Assembly: GCA_905250075.1 (NCBI GenBank)
Contig: CAJNOP010000003.1
Span: 4,728,692 to 4,792,691 of the forward strand
Length of the DNA: 64,000 nucleotides
Origin: Rotaria sp. Silwood1
Lineage: Eukaryota; Rotifera; Eurotatoria; Philodinida; Philodinidae
Direction of reading: 5' to 3'
The first letter of the stretch is position 1. The number at the start of each line of letters is the position of its first letter. Under the pieces are notes generated by a model. It worked only from the letters and a program-made list of their open reading frames with translations. It ran no database searches and had not been told where the DNA came from. Below are positions 41,206 through 53,330 of the stretch, one piece after another. The translations under genes were made by a program, and so were the position numbers.

Positions 41206-44200
41206 TTAGAACCAGCACACTTGCAGTGTACTCTTTTCGTTCAAAACTTCCACTGCCCGTCGAACTTCTGGTTCTCGAATAGGATTCGAATGGAGGACCA
41301 ATGTGTCTAGTGTCTGTATGAATAGTTAAGATAGAAAAGATGACGATCAATAATAAATGATGTATTACCGTGTTGTTAGAGAGAACAGTGACAAGATGCC
41401 GTGCTCCATGGTCTCCGATTTCATTAAATTCAAGATCGAGTGTGGTGAGTGTCTAGGTGAAAAGTAATGATTGGCAAGACGAAGATGTCTAGCCAATAGT
41501 GTATTACCGTGTTGTGTATGAGAGCATTGGCAAGATACTGTGCTCCTAGGTCTGTAATTCCACTGTCTTGAATGTAGAGTGTGGTGAGTGTCTGCATAAA
41601 AGTATAGACTGACATGAAAAAGATGAGTCGTGCATAGTCTATTACCCTGTTGTTTGTGAGAGCGTTGGCAAGATGTTGCGCCCCTTGATCTCTAATTTCA
41701 CTATCCCGAAGGTAGAGTGTGGTGAGTGTCTGCTCGAGAAATGAAGATTGGCAAGATGAAGATCGATAATAAATCGTGCATTACTGTGTTGTTCATGAGA
41801 GCAATGGCAAGGTGTTCTACTCCTTTTTGACCAATACCATTGGCTCCAAGGTCAATTGTGGTGAGTGTCTGTGTGAAAAGTGGAGATTAACAACAAGAAG
41901 ATGAGGACAGAACAGTTTATCACCGATTTATTTGAGAGTGCAGTGGCCAGATGCTGTGCTCCTTGGTCTCCGATTTTATTGAACCCAAGGTTGAGTGTAG
42001 TGAGAACCTGTATGAGAGTGAACATTGACAGGACGAAGATAAGTAGTAAATAGTTGATTACAGTATTATTTGTAAGAGCAGTAGCAAAATGCTGTGCTCC
42101 TTTGTTTCCGATTTCATTGAGCCCAAGATGGAGTATGGTAAGTGTCTGCAAGAAAATTGGAGACTGAACAGACGAATACGAGCACTAAATAATGTAGTAC
42201 CGAGTTGTTTGTGAGAGCATTAGCAAGATACTGTGCACCTTGGTCTTCGATTTGATTATATCCAAGGCCAAGTTCGATAAGTGTCTGTGTAAAAAGTAGA
42301 TATTGGTAAGTAGATGAACACAAAATGGTGTACTACAGAGTTGTTTGTAAACACATTGGCAAGATACTGTGCTCCTAAGACACCAATTCGATTTGAGCTA
42401 AGATTGAGTGCAGTGAGTGCCTGCATGAAAAGTGAAGATGCAAGAGCGAAAGATCTGAAATGAATAGTATATTACTGTATTTTTTGTGAGAGCATGGGCA
42501 AGACGCTGTGCTCCTTCTTGCTGGATTTCATTATCTCCAAGGTCAAGTGTGGTAAGTCTCTAATGGAAAAGTTGAGATGGACAAGATGAAGATGGATAGC
42601 GAATGATTTATTACCGTGTTGTTTATGAGAGCATCAGCAAGATGTTGTGCCCCTCGGCTTTTGATGAGATTAGATCGTAGGTCAAGTTCAGTAAGTGTCT
42701 GTGAAAAAAGCGGAGATGGACGACAGCAAGATGAGTAGTAAATGATGCATTACTGTGTTGTTTTTGAGAGCATAAGCAAGATGTTGTACTCCTGTATCTT
42801 CCACTAGACTGTCTCGAAGGCTGAGTACAGTGAGTGTCTGTGTGAAAAGTGGAAATAGACAAGATGAACATGAGTTGTAATTTGTGGACTACTGTGTTGT
42901 TTGTGAGAGCATCGGCGATATACTGAGCTCCTTGTTTTCCGATTGGATTTAATTCAAGGCAGAGTGAAGTAAGCGTCTTTATGAAAAATAAAATTCATGA
43001 GGCGAAAATGAGAACTAAATAGTGTATTACTGTGTTTTTTGTGAGAGCATCGGCAAGATACTGGGTTCCATGTTCTTGGATTTCGTTAGATCCAAGGTTG
43101 AGTGTAGTGAGTGTCTGTTGGAAAAATGGAGATCGATATAATAAACGGTGACTACTAAGTAATGTATTACTGTGTTAAGAATAAGAGCCTTGGCAAGATG
43201 CTGTGTACCTTGATCTCCAATTCGATTATATTCAAGGTCGAGTGTGGTGAGTGTCTGTTTGAAAAGTGAATATTCACAACACGAAAGTGAGTATTAGATA
43301 TTGTATTACTCTATTATATGTGAGAGCATAAGCAAGATGTTGCGCTCCTTGAATTCCGATTTGATTATGTATAAGGTTAAGTGTGCTGAGTGTCTATTTG
43401 AAAAGTATACATTGAGATTCGGAGTTGCCTCTTTTACTTTATTGTTGCTTTCAGACTAGAAACGGAAGGAAAGCTTTTTCATTTCCCTTTTTTAAGGAAA
43501 GGAAAATTATTGTTTTATTGAGCAGTCGCTTACGAAAAATTAACGAAGGAAAAGTTGAAATTCTTTAAAAAATGAGTACCTGCGAAGTTAGTCTTATCGT
43601 GTGTTAATGGTTGAAACAATCCTTTTTATAACATGAACGTTAATGGTGGTCTGACTACTTTCTGGCTTCTTTTGTTTCTTATTAGTTAAAACCAGTTTGC
43701 TATTTGCTAATATTTTCTTTCTGAGATCAAAACCTACTTGACATGTTTATCGTCTGATACTTGGTGTAGTTTTTTTAGTATGGTTACTATAAAATATTCG
43801 TCGTTCGGTTTTATTACAAGCGCAAATTTTTGAGAATTATTTTCCATAGAATATCGATGAGCTTTCCCATGAATGTTTTTCGAGATAGTGGAGCAGGACC
43901 TATATATTTGTTTTGTTTAAGATACTGAAAAGCAATTCAATTCAAAAATGAAAGTAATTAATTTTATTATCCAAGAGTGCAAACAAAACGTTTTATGTTC
44001 ATGGATAACGTATACTATCTTAGCAATCTACTTTTCTGGTTCTCTTACACGAAAAACCATGTTTATGAAAAGGACACATTCGGATACATGGACGAATTTT
44101 CGAACCATACCATAATAGGGGTCATCTGCTCTTCAGTTCTGTGCTGGGTTTGAAGAAAAAGAAACAAAGATTGCATGAGCGTTGCCGTTCATAATAAAAA

Positions 44201-45168
44201 TAATCAAATTAATTCTACAATTTCTCAATTGCAGATGACTCAAGTATATATGAAAAGAGACGCATTCTTCACCTTATGCAAATGAAACAACTTCACATTC
44301 AAATAAATGCTATACAAATGAGTGTGGCCATCATCCATGTAAATGCGAAATCCGAAATATATGTATTCTGATACAAAAAATATCTACATAGATAGTGAAC
44401 ACTTTGATTTAATCACTTACAATTTGATGCAAAATGTCCAATTCATTATTTTGCAAGGTTTGTATTTTTTTAAACTAATAAATTCTTCTTTATATGATAA
44501 AAGTTATGAAATAGAAGAGTTTTTAGCGTCAATCGATCGTTTTGTCAATGGAATAAAATACTCATATTCTCTAAAGTAAACCTCTACTCAGAGAGCATCA
44601 ATATCTGAAAAGCCACATTTCTTTCGTTATATCTCAAGAGAAACGTCGGTGTCAAAGTAATTGTGAGTTCAGAGCGTTCTTGAAGCTCACAAATTTTTAA
44701 TAGTTTCTTAGACCCTGAAAATTCGTAATATAATGTTTAAACTCTATCAATTCTTTGAAAAATCATATGAATAATGTATTTCTTTCTTTTTTTGTTGGGT
44801 TGTTTTCATCGAAACCATATTACCATTCTCGAAATATTACTATTATCAAACGAATAAAATAACTAGAATAATCATTTGTTGAACTAAATGCTATATTAAA
44901 GATGATCAAAGTCTAACTCTATGATAATGGTGAAATTTACCTGATATCGATGGTATGTATCAATGATTACATTCAACCGTATACAAACATTAGAAGCTGA
45001 ACATAAAATTGTGAATTCATCGAGATTATCCAGAATGCTATAGACAAGCTCAACAGGTAATGTCAAAAGAGACCAAATAATTTTCTCAGCCATCAATATT
45101 GCTTGGTTTCGAACAGTATATTCCGTTATAATGAATGTCTGTTGAAATTTATTTTTCTGCCTCTTCAT
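41206..45168 (-). CDS. F-box / leucine-rich-repeat protein, one LRR per exon
   Basis: Minus strand. First exon 45168-44941 (76 residues) starts MKRQKNKFQQTFIITEYTVR and carries an F-box-like segment, LPVELVYSILDNLDEFTILC, ending TYHRYQ in phase 0. Then come 15 exons of exactly 84 bases, each one 28-residue ribonuclease-inhibitor-type LRR: 43393-43310, 43254-43171, 43114-43031, 42976-42893, 42837-42754, 42698-42615, 42559-42476, 42420-42337, 42284-42201, 42145-42062, 42007-41924, 41868-41785, 41729-41646, 41591-41508, 41452-41369. The terminal exon 41313-41206 ends VLNEKSTLQVCWF and stop. Total 531 residues, with every intron phase 0. The F-box would bind Skp1 and make this a substrate receptor of an SCF ubiquitin ligase, with the LRR surface choosing the target (family knowledge). 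The join across the 1,547-base first intron is inferred from matching phase and remembered rotifer proteins, and is the least certain step. Confidence 0.75.
41369..43393 (-). repeat. Tandem exon-intron LRR array, 15 units of about 139 bp
   Basis: Fifteen 84-bp exons alternate with introns of 52-56 bp, giving a repeating DNA unit near 139 bp. Exons share the consensus TLTTLDLxxNxIGDQGAQHL followed by A-A-L-x-N-N-T. Acceptors read mostly CAG or TAG before ACA, and donors mostly GTAATA or GTAATG. The period and fixed intron length show growth by duplication of whole exon-intron units. Confidence 0.9.
43394..44940 (-). other. Putative first intron of F-box/LRR gene
   Basis: 1,547 bases between the F-box exon donor (GTAAAT) and the first LRR exon. 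Both sides are phase 0. It contains a 78-codon plus-strand open frame (44343-44579) with no recognised domain. Alternatively the F-box exon and the LRR array belong to separate units. Confidence 0.45.
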
Positions 45169-48100
45169 GTGTCGGTCGATAATGTGTCATCAACCTTCGT
45201 CATGCTTCAATTATTTTCTTTTACACAGAGCAATGAAACAAGTACAATGTGACGAACGCAACGACAGAACGACTTTGTTAATGTCACTTTTCATATACAA
45301 TTATTTTTCAATCGTATTTCATATGACACCTTCAAGTTAGTATGGTTGATTAAATGTGTATGCTTCTTTACTCATGCCCTCATTCTACTTTTTTATGATT
45401 GACAACGTGCAAGCTTTCTAAAAACATAGTGGCTTTTGAGTCATCCTAATCAATAATTTAGTTTGAATCATTTTGACGAAACAAAAATAGTATTGAATGA
45501 AACAATTTCAACGAGATTTCAATCAATTGACGATTAAAGAGAAATACAAAATTCTACGAATGTGCTAGATATTAATGAAAATTTTTTTAACTTATGAATG
45601 GAAGCAAGTAGTTGAACTTTTGTCGAACCTTCAATGCTTCTATTTGAAATTCCAATCTAACAAAACCATTTAGACTTTGGAGAAAAGCACTTACACAGTA
45701 CTCAATTTAATGCATTGCAGGCATGATAATCTTATATTCACAAATTGTGACTACAGAAAAAATTATTAGTTTTATATTTGAAGACTCCATAGGAACACTT
45801 TATATGGTTGATTAGTTTTATTTTGAGATGTAAAGCATTATCAACATTAATGAAAGCTACAATATTAATAAATATACTTTATTGATAATCTTTGTGTTTA
45901 GCATTAATTATTTTTTTACTACAGCGAATACAAAAAAAGAAATCAAATTCTTTCTTGCATCAATTCACATGTCAGAAATGATATGATTAAGACTTATCTA
46001 TTAATTATGCTTCCATCTATGATTGAAGATGTGAGTCGATTGGATGAGCCATGGGCACTCATGTTGATGATTCAGATCTGCGGAAACAATCGAATTATAC
46101 TGGCATTGGTCGGCAAGATGCGGAAAAGTTCATCCTATTCGTTAGAAAAACAGCAAACATCAATGAAACATGCAACTAGTATTCTGGACTGCAAAGTCTC
46201 CAGATTTTTCCTATGACATCTGTTCAGAAATAATGTCTCCCAGTTTCATTTACTGCCGATATTTTTCTGTCGGAATCAGCTCGTGCTTTGTGATCTGGAT
46301 ACAGAAGCTTTAGCGGTCTAGCCGTAGCTCCATTGTTGACGTAGATAGCTTCTGAAAATGCCAGTTACTACCTCCACGACATGATAATAGATACCTGGTT
46401 TTCGAAAATTTGTGACATCCAATATAAGTTTTCAGAGATGTTCTTGACTCATATAGGATTGCTGCAGTGTCTAGCATTATTTTCTTACTTTTTTTTTTGC
46501 TTCGTAATATCTCACACTCTGGTCAATGACTCTAGCGGTCGGATCCATTAATTTTCGACACGTTTGCATCGGAAAGATGCTGTTTCCTGTCGGAAACTCG
46601 GGAAAATGGTAAGAAATTGGAAGCAGGAATTCGACAATCAGATCCGGTAGTTAGATTTTTCTAATTTCGATCATAACCACCTGTAACCAGGCAGAGCCGA
46701 CCAGGTGGTCCGATCAATGAATTCCAACTTTCAAGTTCTTACTATCTTCACAAGTTTTCAGATCGAAAATGACCTGTACTTCTTGACCTGGGAAGCTAAC
46801 AAAAGTTTTGAGAAAATTATTGATTATTTTCAATTGCCATTAACTATCAATATATTAGCTTAGGCTGGTCTCTACAACTCCAAAATCAATAGTTTATATT
46901 AATGTTTCTTATTTTTAAACTTCGTTCTAATACATAAGGATAATATCTGTAATAAGTTATGATATATTCGATTGCTATTTTATATTTGTTTTTCATTTAT
47001 TGATCAAATTACATCTATGTAATTTAGTCAAACCCTGAAATATATCACTGTGAAGAGTACTCATACAATTTTCCTATGCAATATTTCACATGAACTCGAT
47101 AGAAATAATTAAAAATTAATATCAGAGTACCTCGTCTCTCACCTCCTTAATAGAAAAACACGATCGAATGTTGTAAAACAATCATATAATGATTTTCTAT
47201 TTCAATTGAAGAAATATTCAAGAAATTCTCAAAAATAATTTGGAATTAAATAATATAAAAAAAAGTATTTTTTTTTACTATTCATGTTTTACGATTCAAG
47301 TTAATCTGAAGATTGTTTTATGTTTATCAATTGAAAATTCTTGAAGATATATTGATTGAAATAAAGAATTAATCTTATATTCTAGAAATTTTATTTTGCA
47401 CTCAAACTTTCATTTCAAATGGTAATGCATAAGGAATTATAGACTTTATATTGTATTGACTATTTTTACCAGTTTGAACATCAGTATTTTGCTAACAGAA
47501 TAAAAACACAAGTATTTTTCAAGTTAAATGTTAACTGATTGTTTGAACAGAAAACTGCTAGGAGTTGAGTAAAATGAATAATATTTCATGAGAAAGATAA
47601 TTTTACTCATCTAGTTTTACTTCATCATCATTTTATTTATCTGAATGAAAAATGTTTTTGTATTATTTCAAACATTTCTTCTTATTACGATAGTCAACAA
47701 AGTGATGTTGAAATACAACGACTTTGATATCGATTCACACATATAAAAAGTAATCGTTTTGAATTATAGAATGTAGGAAACTATTTATTAAGTAATATAA
47801 TATTAATACTATATGTTGGTAATAATAAACATCATATTTTTTGATTATTTATTATGCTTAGTTGTCGAACATTTTATTAGTTGAATTTTTTTTGTTGATT
47901 AATTATTTTATCTTGTAACAGTGAATATGTTTGAGTATGAGATAATAAATATATACTCTTTCATACAATATTTTCAGTTTCTAACAACAAATTGGTAGTA
48001 GTTTCCGTTGTTCGTAGAGATCTGAAAAATAACTAATTTGTCATTATTTTATCAAATCTTCTTATGATGAAGATGATAAATAAAATAAGTCAGATCATTT

Positions 48101-48434
48101 GAAATTACTAAGCAATTATATTCTATTATTACTTTTATTGAAGAAAAAAACAATTTCAGATTGATCGAACATGTTTTTAGAAAAACACCTACCCTATTCT
48201 TGTCTCCACCTTTGACAATTTCTCTTTTTATTATCTTTTAAATAATTAGCTGAAAATCGTCAATATATCTGTGACGAATCAGAAATAAATCTAAGATTCG
48301 AATTGACATAAATAATTTCTAAGCTGTCAAATTTAGAGAACCGATTTTTAATGATATTTTTCATAAATGAAATTAAAATGTTTCTGTCCTTTTTGCAATG
48401 AATTAATTCAAACAATAATTATATGTTATTGCAT
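45169..48434. other. Gene-poor region, possible decayed coding remnant at 45.99-46.33 kb
   Basis: Mostly AT-rich without genes. From about 45990 to 46800 base composition is more balanced, and overlapping plus-strand frames look coding-like but are broken by stops and frameshifts. No family was recognised. From 46,850 to 48,430 the sequence is AT-rich with nothing identifiable. Confidence 0.35.
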
Positions 48435-48740
48435 TATTGAGAGAGGTTAAAAATCGACTTTTTTTGCGCCAGACCCATCGAGCTGAAATTTTAGGATATG
48501 AATTATGACTAATACTTACACATCTTGTGAAAGTTTCATTTTCATACATATAATGGTTGCAGAGATACTTGTTTTTATAATTTGAGCTCCTAACAATAAA
48601 AATAAATATCTCTGCAGCCATTATATGTATCAAGATGAAACTTTCACAAGATGTGTAAGTATTAGCCATAATTCACATCCTACAATTTCAGCTCGATCCG
48701 CCTGCCGCAAAAAAGAGTCGATTTTTAACCTCTCTCAATA
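48435..48740. mobile_element. 302-bp palindromic MITE with TA target duplication
   Basis: The element runs 48437-48738 between TA dinucleotides at 48435-48436 and 48739-48740. Termini are TTGAGAGAGGTTAAAAATC and its reverse complement. The pairing extends over most of both halves, including ACTTACACATCTTGTGAAAG and ATATAATGG-TGCAGAGATA blocks, leaving a loop of a few tens of bases around 48570-48600. TA duplication plus TIRs is typical of Tc1/mariner-derived MITEs (family knowledge). The arms are well preserved, so it is probably fairly young. Confidence 0.85.
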
Positions 48741-49090
48741 TGGCCAATGATAGCATCAATAAATTGTTTGAATAGTCTGAAAATGATCAAGCTACAAAAA
48801 TACATTGAATAAGCGAATAATAAATATTGCTCAATTTACAATAAAATAGACTACGGGTAGATGTGAATAAGTGGCAAACGATACCCGCATCCGTAATTCA
48901 TGAGTAGGAAGAAAACCATTTGTCTCATAGCTATTCAAGGATATGAAAAACTTTCATAAACGAAATATTATCTGTAATTAGCCTGCAAATAACTTTGAAT
49001 ATCAGTGATTCCTGTGAATGGTTTAGTGACGCAACGATGTTGATACACCAGTAGGAATACAAAGTTAAGTTTTAACTTAAAAACTGAAAC

Positions 49091-49378
49091 TCAATGGTAA
49101 TAGATCAATTTGGTTAGATTCCAAATTTGATGAATTGCACTTTGAAAATCATTTTTATGAATGTGAAACAATCGATAACTGACACATTTTACATGAGTAA
49201 AATGATGAAGATGAGATAAGTCAGAGCAGAACAATTGATTAATGTTCCTATCTGAACTAACACTGTTGAATATAAGAGAAGGAAGATTATTCAATCGACC
49301 TAATGTGAGATCAACGGATAGAAAATAAACATTTTGATTTAATGTATCACTATCATGGAAGAATCTAAGATAAATTAT
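49091..49378 (-). pseudogene. Possible decayed F-box/LRR-type gene fragment
   Basis: An open minus-strand frame of about 95 codons extends beyond its first ATG. It reads LRFFHDSDTLNQ ... VDLTLGRLNNLPSLIF ... FCSDLSHLHHFTHVKCVSYR ... QIWNLTKLIYYH and stop. The spacing of Leu with Asn/Ser (LNNLPSL, LSHLHHFTHV, IWNLTKL) resembles the irregular LRR-like C-terminal halves of rotifer F-box proteins. No start or splice context was found, so it is called a fragment. The family assignment is tentative. Confidence 0.3.
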
Positions 49379-51673
49379 TCATCTTATTATCGATAAAAGA
49401 CATCAAAGCTCCAAATAGACCTAGTTCGGGTTTATCAGACTCGTCCCAATAGTCGAATTTTGTTGTGTTTTTTTTTGTTTTATTTTCTGTATTTACTCGT
49501 TCTTCACCATACCAATGTTTGAATGAACGAAAGATTTAAATAAGATTTCTGAAGAAATTTTACAGTAATCTATGTGAGACCTACAAAGAATTATGTTTTA
49601 ATCAAGATCATGTGCAAAAAATTGATGAGAATCTGATTCTTTCGATCTTTTTCTATACGAATAGTCTATAGGAGCCCATTAAGAGCCCTCTATGACGATA
49701 ACATCGCTATTGATCTTATTATATTGATGTTTGTTGTATATATATGTTTGTTTGTTCTGTCTTTATAATTTCGTTCTCTTCTTTTTTCGTGCTGCATTAT
49801 TATAAATAAATATTTATCTATTTTCTTTTTGTTGCATTCAATAATAATACTAATAACTTTACTTTTCCTCCGATTTCTTACTTGTTTATTAAGTTAATTC
49901 TATCCAATTTCTTCTTTACTAATATACTTTTGACCTTATTCGCACTCAATATCATTTATATTATTCTTGTCATTTGTCAATCAAAATTATTGTGACACAT
50001 GGCATATTTAATAATTGTGTCTCATTCAAATCTAATAACGTAACACTCTCTTCAAATATTCGAGGCGTTTGGATCTATAGACGAGCGATATGATTCACTG
50101 ATAGATCACACCGCTATAAATGTGTTTAAAACTGTCTGATGTCATCGTTAGATAGCACTCACTGGAAGTGTATCTCCTATAAAAATCAGCTTCTTACATT
50201 CATGTATCAAATTTTAACAATTTTTCTCGTCTGAATTGCCCATTTTCTTTTGGGTTGAAACATATGTACCTTTATTTATTTCTTGCCACATCGCATTTCT
50301 AGTCTTACATGAATTCTTTTTCAAGCTATATTATCCGCTGGAAAAAAAGAATGCACTACATGGTGGAGTACTTTTCATCGTAAAAATACCTTGAAAAGGT
50401 CTAAGTTTTACGACGTGTGCATGTATTTAATTATTAAAACCACTGATTGTCAAACAAAATACACAGAATTTACTTAACATATGTACCTATGCGCACTTTG
50501 AGATTTTTAATCTTCTAATGTACCCAGTTGGAATCAAAATCGCTTCAATTAAATAGATCGACTGTTTCAATTATCAATGGGGGTTCCGTTTTTAAATCAA
50601 GAGTAAAATTGACAGGTTATTGTTTGAATCCATCGGAGCGCATAGCAATTTTCTCTCGAAGAATAATGACACATTCATTCGGTTAAGCGCTTTTCTCTTT
50701 GTCATATTAGCTTGGTAGCGGCAATACTGTTTTTAGAAATCATTTCATATGAAAACGAAGGATAATCAATAAGACTTATATCGGCAACTATTTCAGGATC
50801 GTTTATTGAAATATGCAAAAAACAATAGAAAAAAGACCAATTCATAGCTTAATATGTACTAAAAAATAAGTATATATGAGAAATAAATTATTTTCCGTAC
50901 GATTGTTAGCATTTTCGGAGGATGAACGTATTATTTTGAAAAAAAAAGACTTTGTTAAATAAGATATGAGTTGTTTAGGAAATAATTAAAAAAGTTGTAG
51001 ATTAGTAGCAAATGTTTCGTTTTATGTTAAAACTCTACTTCAACTAAATCGTGTAGCATGATGTTGCAGTTTTTATATAAAACAATGCCATGAAATTGAA
51101 AGTATTTTCAAAAAAAAACTCCATTACATAATGCGATAAATCAGTTTTTTTTTGTTATAAACTGACAGTTTCTCTAAGTTTTAAATTACAACTCTAAAAA
51201 TCAGCTGCTGAAATCAGGATACTTTTTGTCAGAAGCCAATAGTCCAAAAAACATGATATTTGGTAAGCCTGATTCTATTTCATGTTGGTGTTTTCATGAT
51301 GCGAACTAGTGTCTGAGGTTTGTATGGAAGTTATAAGTGTTCCTGTCTATTTTATCAATTCTTTCTACTTGGTAATTTATCACACGTCTTGATAAATGTT
51401 TTGAGTTATATTACCATCCATAATCTTTCTCGATATGGATGCAAAGAAAAAGAATAACAAATATACAAAAACAAAATAGTTGTCTCTATAAAGCCAAATA
51501 TCACTTGTTCTTCTCATATACTGTTTTTTAGCATTCACTACTGTGTTAACTTCAATTTTAACATATTAATGAATAATACAATGGCAGTTCTCAAAAACAG
51601 ATTAGAATCACTGTGGTAGAAATCATTTTTTAAATCACAAAGATGAAAATATGTGAATATAATAAAATAAAAG

Positions 51674-52057
51674 TTAAATATAATCAACAGCGTTAACAAA
51701 TTCTTGTTTAGAATTAGTGAAATAGTAATCAACATTGACGGCCATACTCATAGGCACATCAGGTAAGTATATTTCACTTCTTCTTTGAAAAGTTGAATGA
51801 TTCTCAAAACAAATACACCAAACTAATCTTCTACATTGTCCAGATTTGAGTGGAATATTCGTTTTTAAGTTTTTCTTTTTCACATTATGTAACATAGAAG
51901 AAAATAAACTAATGAATATCTCATAAAGTTCAGAATAACAGAAAAAATGAGTATGCGAAGTTTCAGTGACAATGAGAGACTGAAATGAATGATGAATAAG
52001 ATAAAAATACTTCATTAAGCTATTAATTGAATATAAAAAGAGACTGCATAGTAACAT
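51674..52057 (-). pseudogene. Unrecognised 127-codon minus-strand open frame
   Basis: ATG-initiated frame with mixed composition (HHSFQSLIVTETSHTHFFCY, SGQCRRLVWCICFENH, YLPDVPMSMAVNVDYYF), more protein-like than neighbouring AT-driven frames. It lies upstream, in minus-strand order, of the fragment at 49091-49378, so both could be pieces of one decayed gene. No function is proposed. Confidence 0.25.
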
Positions 52058-53099
52058 GTCGACCTACGGAACACATACTGCTAAAAAAATCAATTTCCGA
52101 GCGCGTATCTTAATAAAAACTTTATAGAAAATACTTTAATATGAAAAAGATTTTTTAATCAATCTTTTTACTTGATGCTTCTCAAAACTAAAGAACCTCT
52201 AATCAGGTGATAAAACAGTTAAAACCTAGCATGAAATGAAAGGATCTATCAAACCAAAGAAGAACATTTTTGATTTTCAATGAAAATCACTCTTTTATTT
52301 CAAGGCATCAATCAAGTACATTTGTCATTATCGAGTAATATATAAATAGAGAAAAACACGATGAACTTTACATTATCTATATAGTTTAACAACAAAATAT
52401 AATTACAATTAAAAGATGATACGATAGAGCAATAATAGTTAGGTATTGATAACAGAATGTTGATAACATATATTAATTCGAATTATCATATAATCGTGTA
52501 ACTTTTCGTCAGTCACACAACTTGACTGATTAGGATATAAAATAGACTGCATGAGATCTGAATTGAAATTGGTTAATTATGTATTTAGTTAAATTTGAAC
52601 ATAAATTTAATCGATTAGATAGAGATCAAGTTAATTAAAATATAAACTAATAACTTATACATCATTCAAGTTGATATTATGATATACAATTTCGAAATAG
52701 TTCATGATATTGTTTTTCTGTTATTAAAATTTAATAGTAATTGTAATTATATCTCATTCTTAACTTGTATAGATAATGTAAAGTACATTGTCTTGTGTCC
52801 TTGAGTTATTTCTTGACATTGATAAACATAATCCATCGATCGATCAAAATAAACAAGTAATGTTCACTAAAAATTAAAAATATTCTTCATCGCAGTTGAA
52901 TATAACTTCATTTCTTAACAGAATAATATAATCAAGATTCGTACTCGAGATTACGATAGACAAATGAAATAATCATCAATAGAAGTAGAAAAGGCTGGCT
53001 AGTCTGCAGCTGTCATCATTGACAAAAATAAGACAAATATTATGTTCTTCTTTACCACTTGTTGTTGTTACAGTTGCTGTATAAAACGAAGGATGTAAT

Positions 53100-53330
53100 T
53101 CATTTAAAGGAATCTCCCGTTTATTATTCATGTATTCACGAAAGAGAAGCAATGAAAAGCGCAAAGGTGAGGGAGAAGGATGAGTCAAAAGTCATTGACC
53201 AACTAATAATTAATGAACAATACGCGAACAGTGCTATTTATATGAATACACGAAAGCGAAGGAGAGGAAGAGAAAGAAAACAATAAAAGAACAACTGACA
53301 GGTCATTACCCGCCGAACATCACGATGTTG
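53100..53330 (+). repeat. Dispersed repeat copy 1 (direct partner at 57.6 kb)
   Basis: The block with AGTCATTGACCAACTAATAA, ATGAACAATACGCGAACAGT and a purine-rich GGAAGAGAAAGAAAACAATA recurs at 57600-57830 in the same orientation and order, with moderate divergence and small indels. Copy 1 encodes a 75-codon open frame that is broken in copy 2, so it is probably not coding. Confidence 0.55.

Larger units (their letters stand above)
48741..53000. other. Gene-poor region with minus-strand open-frame fragments
   Basis: AT-rich sequence with two minus-strand open frames (49091-49378 and 51674-52057) listed separately. No intact gene, RNA gene or clear mobile element was recognised elsewhere in it. 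Confidence 0.4.

Noticed and set aside
48403..48669. Minus-strand 88-codon open frame
   Set aside because: It lies within the palindromic MITE and is a by-product of the inverted repeat.
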